Assembly (NCBI GenBank): GCA_964613075.1
Contig: CAZTFV010000015.1
Coordinates: forward strand, 1-19,008
DNA length: 19,008 nucleotides
Origin: CAYWEP01 sp964613075
GTDB lineage: Bacteria > Patescibacteriota > Microgenomatia > Levybacterales > UBA12049
Direction: 5' to 3'
Part shown: one piece after another, positions 13,837 through 19,008 of the stretch
Layout of the letters: every line of letters begins with the position of its first letter
How positions within the stretch are numbered: the first letter of the stretch is position 1
Translations under genes and position numbers: made by a program
Notes under the pieces: model-generated
The model's database searches: none
What the model was told of the DNA's origin: nothing
Seen by the model: the letters and a program-made list of their open reading frames with translations, nothing else

Positions 13837-14811
13837 ATGGCATCGTTATCTGAAAGAACTCCTGGAAATGTGTCTTCCTCCTCAGACATGCTTCGAGTTT
13901 TTAACCCTGACATTACAGGCTTCAATGCGACAACCATCCAGGAAGCACGAGAACGTCAAGTTCTAGCGAATAGAGTTTTTCTGATACTGGGATCTGGACC
14001 TTTAAGTATGGGTGGTGCTGCCGCTCGTGAAATTATCTTGCAGGGAGGCACAGCTGTCTTAAGCTCTCGGGAAAATGAAAACGGGGATCCGAGAAATCCA
14101 AAAATGTTAGAGTTTGTGAAACAGCTTGGAGGTAAAGCGGAATGGAGAGGGTGTGACGTGGCAAGATTAATTACTGTTGCCGATGACAAGGGCCGCGAAG
14201 CTGAAATGTTTGATAGCAGACGCGTTATCATGCAGGTCGCAGCAGCACACAATAGACTTGATGGACTAATCGTCGCGTCAGGATCTATGGAGAATACTGC
14301 ATCATTCAGAAGAATTAAGCGAGAAAGGGCTCAGGAAATATATACGGATGGCGCTGAAGGACCAATGTTTGCGGTTCTTGCCGCTGCAGATCAGATGATT
14401 AGGCAAAATCCACAATCAGGAAGAATTGCCGTTGTTGGCAGTATTTCTGGACGAGGAAATGCATTTCAAATAGAATATTCTATGGCAAAAGCCGCGCTGC
14501 ATGCAGGTGTAACTGCCTTAGCAGATGAATTGGATATCCTTAAGCAAGCGGCAATTGCCAAAGGGAGAGAACCACATGATATTCAGGTAAATGCAATCGC
14601 CCCAGGTCTAGTGGACACGCCACTTGTCACCCCTCTTAGTGCAGAAATTCGTCAAGGAATTGTCACAAAATCCGGAGCTGAAAGAGAATTGCACCCAGGA
14701 GAGCCTGGTTCTATGCTTGCGTTTCTCATGGGGCCGTACGCTGACGGAATAAATGGACAGGTTATCCCAATGTTGGGTCGGGGAGAAATACCTTCCTGGC
14801 TCGCAGCATAA
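13837..14811 (+). CDS. FabG-like short-chain reductase (3-oxoacyl reductase)
   Basis: This 324-residue short-chain dehydrogenase has the classical active site: S202 in VGSISG, and Y214-x3-K218 in EYSMAKAALHAG. The cofactor loop is LGSGPLSMGG (51-60), a variant of TGxxxGxG, followed by SSRENENGDPR (76-86); an Arg after the second strand suits NADPH. NAIAPGLVDTPL (252-263) is the usual SDR segment near the substrate. FabG is about 245 residues; the extra length is a 45-residue N-terminal extension and small inserts. NNAG is replaced by VASGSM (146-151). By context it would reduce 3-oxoacyl to 3-hydroxyacyl thioesters. The next gene starts one base after its stop, indicating translational coupling. 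Substrate assignment comes from neighbours; SDR sequence alone does not fix it. Confidence 0.75.
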   Translation: MASLSERTPGNVSSSSDMLRVFNPDITGFNATTIQEARERQVLANRVFLILGSGPLSMGGAAAREIILQGGTAVLSSRENENGDPRNPKMLEFVKQLGGKAEWRGCDVARLITVADDKGREAEMFDSRRVIMQVAAAHNRLDGLIVASGSMENTASFRRIKRERAQEIYTDGAEGPMFAVLAAADQMIRQNPQSGRIAVVGSISGRGNAFQIEYSMAKAALHAGVTALADELDILKQAAIAKGREPHDIQVNAIAPGLVDTPLVTPLSAEIRQGIVTKSGAERELHPGEPGSMLAFLMGPYADGINGQVIPMLGRGEIPSWLAA

Positions 14812-14812
14812 C

Positions 14813-16198
14813 ATGATAAATAGAGCAATTGAAGCAAATATTAATAGAGGACAATTTTTATCTCCTGATGGAGTGGGTGGAGGAGTAGGTAGTCCAGAGC
14901 CACGCGAATTGCAACCGCTTAAGGGTCAGCTAGCAGTTATTACTGGTACATCTCGAGGAATCGGTGCTGGTATCGCTCGATCGTTGGCTGAAGCTGGCAT
15001 GGATATCATTGGGAACCACGTTGATCCTAATCCTCGAAAAATTCAACGTCAAGAAGAGGTAGGAGAGTATGTAATGGCGCAAGGCTCATCTTTTACAGAT
15101 GTCCTTGGAGATATAACAGATCCTTCAGCAAGAGAAGCGATATTGCTGGCTGCGATCGGCAGTCGAGAAAACCCGCGAAAAGTAAATGCTTTAATTCTTA
15201 ACGCAGCTGGCGGGCTAGAGTCAGACAAGCCAGAAGATTGGGCGGAGCAAATCAATATCCATGCACAAGATGCTTTGATGAATGAATTTCTCCCATATAT
15301 GAGCGAGGGAGGAAAAATAGTTTATGTGACAAGTTGGTGGGCGCATGGATATCGTCAAGTTCCGCAACTTGCTGGGTACGGTGCAGTTGCGCGTTCAAAA
15401 GGAGATTCAGAACGAAAAATGAGATATCGAATACCTGAAATGCAAGAGAAAAAAGTGCAATTTGGAGTCGTTGTTGGAAATGTTGTTAAAGATACTGGAG
15501 CGTACACGATATTTTCGCGGTTAGCGCCAGAGGAATTAGCAAGACTTGAGCCCGGGGCAGAAGGAGGGAAATTTCCGTATCCAGCTGACATGGGAAGAGC
15601 TGTTCGGGGGATGCTTGAACACGACATTGAGCCTGGACACACTGTGTATGTTGGGGGCACTTATCCTGAACGACTACATGTACCAGATAGGCCACTTACA
15701 CGCTCAGAGGTAAATGCAGTTCTCCATATGTATGATGATAATAAACTACTTGTTGACACATTTGAAATGACAGGTGAAGACGAAGGAAAAGGAACATATA
15801 CAGTCAGGCCGCAAGATACTCAAGGTCACTTTGCTGGCAAATTTAAAGATATTGATATCTTTAGAGGAGTTGATCAAGAGGAGGCACTGGCACAAATACT
15901 GGGTCTAACGTATTATTTTACTGAAGGCGACTCTGGAGGCGTTGCAGTATTTAGAGGCGCCAACATACGATGGAATGGCATGATATTTACTGGAAATACT
16001 GCAGAACTTACAAGCAGAATTGTACTCAGAACGAAAGATGGGTTGATTGGGAAAGGCGAGATTAAGGTGGGGAACGAAGTTGTTGCAGAAGCAGAAAGAT
16101 TAGACCTTGGAATTATCCCGAATGAAAAGCTTGCTAGGAGAATGGTTGAGATGCAGAGAGCGAAAAGATCCAAGCCGATTGAGATACCTCAGGAATAA
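14813..16198 (+). CDS. Fusion of FabL-like enoyl reductase and FabZ-like dehydratase domains
   Basis: This 461-residue protein has two domains. Residues 36-290 are an SDR fold with TGTSRGIG (44-51), NAAG (130-133) and Y189-x6-K196 in YGAVARSK. Y-x6-K, rather than Y-x3-K, is the signature of enoyl-ACP reductases; together with a FabG-style TGxxxGIG loop it resembles FabL of Bacillus. Y180 lies nine residues before Y189, as the second active-site Tyr does in FabI-type enzymes. Residues 305-432 are a hotdog domain: LLVD, then QGHFAG with H339, then EEALAQ with E357, the His and Glu dyad of FabZ, with four extra residues between them. The C-terminal 30 residues are charged. Start ATG 14813 follows the previous stop by one base; upstream in-frame starts lie inside the ketoreductase gene. 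It would dehydrate 3-hydroxyacyl and reduce the enoyl product. Domain calls are from motifs. Confidence 0.75.
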   Translation: MINRAIEANINRGQFLSPDGVGGGVGSPEPRELQPLKGQLAVITGTSRGIGAGIARSLAEAGMDIIGNHVDPNPRKIQRQEEVGEYVMAQGSSFTDVLGDITDPSAREAILLAAIGSRENPRKVNALILNAAGGLESDKPEDWAEQINIHAQDALMNEFLPYMSEGGKIVYVTSWWAHGYRQVPQLAGYGAVARSKGDSERKMRYRIPEMQEKKVQFGVVVGNVVKDTGAYTIFSRLAPEELARLEPGAEGGKFPYPADMGRAVRGMLEHDIEPGHTVYVGGTYPERLHVPDRPLTRSEVNAVLHMYDDNKLLVDTFEMTGEDEGKGTYTVRPQDTQGHFAGKFKDIDIFRGVDQEEALAQILGLTYYFTEGDSGGVAVFRGANIRWNGMIFTGNTAELTSRIVLRTKDGLIGKGEIKVGNEVVAEAERLDLGIIPNEKLARRMVEMQRAKRSKPIEIPQE

Positions 16199-16202
16199 AG
16201 CG

Positions 16203-17675
16203 TTGCAAACTACTACTTCTTACCACTTTTTTGTAATACCTCCTACAGAATTTGCCGATACTTCTTTATATGATGGATATATGCCAGCAGAGGCGCAAAG
16301 ATATTTAGAGTCAGATTATATCCTCAAAGCGCAAGAGAGAGGGGTAGAATTTGAACAGAGACCCTCTCGCATGGTTGTCATAACGGGCTACAGTGCGGTC
16401 ACAGGGTTTGGGGGAACAAAAGAAACGCTTGATGGCATTTGGGCAGGAGAATCACCTGTCCGTACAACACACCGTCTCAAGGGATTTGATACGCGGCTTC
16501 TTAGTCCGCTTCCCCGAGATTTCGATCCGATCCAACTCTTACGTGAGAGTGATGATAAGCTAGGTCAATCAAAATTTTCCGCAAGCTGCGTGGTTCTCGG
16601 AAGAGAGGCATTGGGCATGGCCGGTCTCCTGAATGAAAACGGAAAATTAGATACTGAAAAAGTGCATCCATATCAAGTTGCAAGTTGGGTATCAAGTGGT
16701 TACGCAGCAACAGACCAAATGATAGAAGTACACAAACGAATTCATCCCGGCAGCGAAGACAGAGTGACTCCTGATCTCTCACTACAACTTTTTCCGGAAC
16801 AGGGAAACGGCAGATTGTCTCAAGCCGTCGGCCTCAAAGGACCTGGGGGGAACACCATGGAAGCATGCGCAACAGGAGCCTCAAATATTATCGAAGCGTT
16901 TCTTAGAGTCAAGCATGGGGAAGCAAAAGTGGCCGTAGCTGGTGGAATTGAAACTGTTGTCGACACTCATCCAGCAGAAGCACTTTCAGCCTTCATTGCA
17001 TTAAAAAGAGCGATGTCAAAACGCAACGAAGATCCCAAAGGAGCTAGCCGTCCATTTAACGTTGGTAGAGATGGTTTTGTTCCTGGCTCAGGCGGCGCAG
17101 TAGTTATTTTAGAGGACTTGGATCATGCACTTGCCAGAGGAGCCAAGATTTATGCAAGAATCATTGGAGTTGGTAAGTCAATGGATGCTTTCAAACCAAC
17201 AGAGCTTGATCCATACCGGGCTGCCGATACTATTGGGCCAACCCTATATGACCCTATTGTAAAGCAGATCAGAATACCTGATGCATTTTTCATGCACGCA
17301 ACATCAACTGATATCGGAGATCTGAATGAAGTGATTGCACATTGGATAGTATTTCAAAAGGAACTTGAAGGAATCCCTGCAGCAGCAATTAAATCAGAGA
17401 TAGGTCATGTCCTTGGTGGAGCTGGATCATTAAATGCTGTTGCAGCAATACATGCGTTGCAGCCAGAAGTACAGAGCATTCCAGTCATTCGCAATCTAAA
17501 TGAGCCAGATCAACGTATTATGGATAAAGGGTTAGCTCCAGTTAGAGACGATATTTATATCGCTCCTCCACACAGACCACTTCACACAATCCTTGCTGGA
17601 GCAAATGGGTTTGGGGGATATAATGCCTATCTTTTCATCGGCGATTATCAAGAAATCTCCATGGCAGCAGCATAA
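16203..17675 (+). CDS. fabF: FabF-like 3-oxoacyl-ACP synthase
   Basis: This is a decarboxylating condensing enzyme of the thiolase fold. The catalytic C222 in EACATGASN, H365 in HATSTDIGD and H402 in EIGHVLGGAGS form the Cys-His-His triad of FabF/FabB, with spacings 143 and 37 (E. coli FabF: 140 and 37). Other family marks are PFNVGRDGFVPGSGGAVVI and the C-terminal GANGFGGYNA. It should extend acyl-ACP by two carbons using malonyl-ACP. The start is uncertain. TTG 16203, with AGGA eight bases upstream and four bases after the previous stop, gives 490 residues; ATG 16281 gives 464; ATG 16371 starts at VVITGYSAV, where ordinary FabF begins, and gives 434. The 56-residue N-terminal extension (FFVIPPTEF, YILKAQERGVEFEQ) is unusual if translated. 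The methyltransferase gene follows after five bases. Confidence 0.9.
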   Translation: MQTTTSYHFFVIPPTEFADTSLYDGYMPAEAQRYLESDYILKAQERGVEFEQRPSRMVVITGYSAVTGFGGTKETLDGIWAGESPVRTTHRLKGFDTRLLSPLPRDFDPIQLLRESDDKLGQSKFSASCVVLGREALGMAGLLNENGKLDTEKVHPYQVASWVSSGYAATDQMIEVHKRIHPGSEDRVTPDLSLQLFPEQGNGRLSQAVGLKGPGGNTMEACATGASNIIEAFLRVKHGEAKVAVAGGIETVVDTHPAEALSAFIALKRAMSKRNEDPKGASRPFNVGRDGFVPGSGGAVVILEDLDHALARGAKIYARIIGVGKSMDAFKPTELDPYRAADTIGPTLYDPIVKQIRIPDAFFMHATSTDIGDLNEVIAHWIVFQKELEGIPAAAIKSEIGHVLGGAGSLNAVAAIHALQPEVQSIPVIRNLNEPDQRIMDKGLAPVRDDIYIAPPHRPLHTILAGANGFGGYNAYLFIGDYQEISMAAA

Positions 17676-17680
17676 ATATT

Positions 17681-18589
17681 ATGAGCGCAGATACGAGGCC
17701 AGGAATCAATCCAGGAATACCTCCAGGAGATAACCGAATTCCCCAAACACAAGAGTTTAATTTTCTTCCCTTTGCAAAGAACGAAGCATACAGAGCGGAG
17801 AACAGGGAACTTATTACGCAAGCGTTTATTATGGTCCCGATGTCTTTCCGCCAGGTTGACATCGCAACAGGAACCGGCCTTGTCCCGCAGGAAATAATCT
17901 CACTTTGTGAGGATACGGGGAAAAGGGCTGAAATATATGGCATCGATCCTGATCAATACGTTCTAAAGCTTGCTCGTCAGGAAACACCCCAGTCTGTTGA
18001 GGCGAACGTCACGTATCTTCAGGGCTATGCACAGAATGCCGCAAATATATTGCGAGAAAAAATGGGAATTCAGGACGATGAACCGTTAAGAATTAATTGG
18101 GTATCGATTCATGATGCAATTCATGAAATTCCAGGAGATGAGAATAAGCGGTCTGTTTTTGCCTTTGCTGGTGCTAACTTAGCGCCCAATGGCGTTTTCA
18201 CCCTGAATAGCGCATTCCACAATCAAGCGATGGGTTCTGCTGCCTTGCAGTACGGTCGCTGGACCATGGCTGCAGCTGAATTAGTTGGAGAACGCATTTC
18301 AAAAACACCCGTGGAGATGAAATCACCTGAGGACTATAGAGCAATGGCTGAAGCTGCAGGCTTAGATATTCTACTGCACACGATTGTTCAGGTTAACTTA
18401 CCCCGAAAGGCACTGGAAGATATTTCTCGCTACCCACACTTTATTAAAGGAGTTTTTCCGCACGCCAAGCCCGAAGATCTTCCAAAATATAGCACAGCGC
18501 TTATTCAGGCACTTGAGAAACGCGGGGTTATTGAGCTACCAAGATTTTGGTACCGGATGATTGCAATGAAGCCACAAGCATTGCAATAG
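17681..18589 (+). CDS. Class I SAM-dependent methyltransferase
   Basis: This 302-residue protein has a Rossmann methyltransferase core: motif I VDIATGTGLVP (59-69), the acidic end of strand 2 in IYGIDPDQYV (85-94), and SIHDAIHEIP (142-151) at the motif IV position. A Pro/Gly-rich N-terminus (1-22) and helical regions after about residue 180 (MGSAALQYGRWTMAAAEL) probably shape the substrate site. There are no membrane helices. It is the last gene of the lipid-type operon, five bases after the ketosynthase. It could methylate an acyl chain, an acyl-ACP carboxyl (as BioC does) or a polyketide-like product; nothing in the sequence decides. It lacks features that would make it a clear cyclopropane-fatty-acid synthase. 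Confidence 0.8.
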   Translation: MSADTRPGINPGIPPGDNRIPQTQEFNFLPFAKNEAYRAENRELITQAFIMVPMSFRQVDIATGTGLVPQEIISLCEDTGKRAEIYGIDPDQYVLKLARQETPQSVEANVTYLQGYAQNAANILREKMGIQDDEPLRINWVSIHDAIHEIPGDENKRSVFAFAGANLAPNGVFTLNSAFHNQAMGSAALQYGRWTMAAAELVGERISKTPVEMKSPEDYRAMAEAAGLDILLHTIVQVNLPRKALEDISRYPHFIKGVFPHAKPEDLPKYSTALIQALEKRGVIELPRFWYRMIAMKPQALQ

Positions 18590-18608
18590 GAAAACTATAT
18601 GCTATAGT
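18581..18608 (+). promoter_or_regulatory. Promoter of the Crp/Fnr-type gene
   Basis: TTGCAA (18581-18586, overlapping the methyltransferase stop), a 16-base spacer, then TATAGT (18603-18608) preceded by TGC (extended -10). It ends six bases before GTG 18615, again leaderless geometry. Confidence 0.65.
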
Positions 18609-18614
18609 CATTGT

Positions 18615-19008
18615 GTGGACGGACAAAAAAGAAAGCTCCAAGAACGACTCGAACGCCTCTGGGATCCGGCGGACTTCACCTCTCTTTTTTCTACTCCCAA
18701 CTCGCCACCAACACAATTTGCCAAAAAAGGAACGATACTTTTCAACACCGGCGATCCCTTGGGACGGCTCTATTTGATAAAAGAAGGATACATTAAGATC
18801 TATCGACTTTCTGAGGAGGGAAGAGAGACGACAAGTTATCTCCTGGGTCCTGGACAATTACTTGGTATCCGTACACTCCTCTCAAAAGACGATCGGACGA
18901 TGCACACCGCTGAGGCGATTACCAATTTTAAAGTTCAGACAATCTCACGCCGAGAATGTTTTGAGCGGATTACCAATGATCCTGAGATTCTTATTGAGCT
19001 TTTACAGG
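18615..19008 (+). CDS. Crp/Fnr-family regulator, 5' part (cut by window end)
   Basis: 131 codons are visible from a GTG start; the frame is open to the end of the window. After a charged N-terminal helix (DGQKRKLQERLERLW) comes a cyclic-nucleotide-binding-type beta-roll: FAKKGTILFNTGDPLGRLYLIKEGYIKIYR, split here as FAKKGTILFN (35-44) and GRLYLIKEGYIKIYR (50-64), then SYLLGPGQLLGIRTLLS (74-90) and FKVQTISRRECFERI (105-119). The Arg-Ser/Thr-Ala phosphate-binding signature of cAMP-binding Crp is not kept (MHTAEA at 96-101), and no Fnr-type cysteine cluster is visible, so the ligand is unknown. The HTH domain would lie beyond the window. GTG 18615 is supported by the -10 box six bases upstream. 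It could control the adjacent lipid-type operon; that is inference. Confidence 0.85.
   Translation, partial: MDGQKRKLQERLERLWDPADFTSLFSTPNSPPTQFAKKGTILFNTGDPLGRLYLIKEGYIKIYRLSEEGRETTSYLLGPGQLLGIRTLLSKDDRTMHTAEAITNFKVQTISRRECFERITNDPEILIELLQ

Noticed and set aside
13837..14811. FabI-type enoyl reductase
   Set aside because: Its active site is Y214-x3-K218, the ketoreductase spacing. The Y-x6-K spacing is in the next gene.
14753..14812. Longer start for the reductase-dehydratase fusion
   Set aside because: It lies inside the end of the ketoreductase gene; ATG 14813, one base after the stop, is the natural coupled start.
16107..16202. ATG 16107 as start of the ketosynthase
   Set aside because: It overlaps the preceding gene by about 90 bases and encodes Arg/Lys-rich out-of-frame sequence. 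TTG 16203 has an AGGA motif at good spacing.

Overview
The window is 19 kb of a compact bacterial chromosome in which all fourteen genes lie on the + strand. The gene content points to a Candidate Phyla Radiation (Patescibacteria) genome, probably Microgenomates-like. The signs are very short spacers, -10 boxes placed directly against start codons, a CarB of the GSGALKIGEAGEF type, dispersed GTCATTCTGAGC-type palindromes, and many proteins without recognisable families. TGA serves as a stop codon (carB ends in TGA), so the code is standard. The taxonomic call is inference.

Layout. 91-654: small membrane-anchored exported protein. 761-9372: de novo pyrimidine block with pyrB, carA, carB, two unrecognised genes and pyrC. 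Together these turn glutamine, bicarbonate, ATP and aspartate into dihydroorotate; pyrD, pyrE and pyrF are not in the window. 9420-10451: phospholipase-D-superfamily (cardiolipin-synthase-like) protein. 10475-12507: two-gene ABC-2 exporter. 12786-18589: a lipid-type cluster with a PlsC-like acyltransferase, a FabG-like ketoreductase, a protein joining a FabL-like reductase domain to a FabZ-like dehydratase domain, a FabF-like ketosynthase and a SAM methyltransferase. 18615-19008: 5' part of a Crp/Fnr-type regulator cut by the window end.

Two things stand out. First, the 13.8-18.6 kb cluster encodes all four chemistries of a fatty-acid elongation cycle (condensation, keto reduction, dehydration, enoyl reduction) in three nearly contiguous genes, with reductase and dehydratase fused. 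CPR bacteria usually lack fatty-acid synthesis, so this is the best candidate for an undescribed system here. No ACP, FabD or acetyl-CoA carboxylase is visible. Second, the pyrimidine genes are peppered with in-frame palindromic repeats: three in carB, one in pyrC and probably one in carA. The same repeat families also sit between genes and in the pyrB leader.

Expression. At least ten genes have a TATAAT-like box ending 6-10 bases before the start codon, often with the extended TGn motif, and no Shine-Dalgarno sequence. This predicts leaderless mRNAs as the normal mode for the first gene of a transcript. Downstream genes of the lipid operon follow the preceding stop by 1-5 bases.
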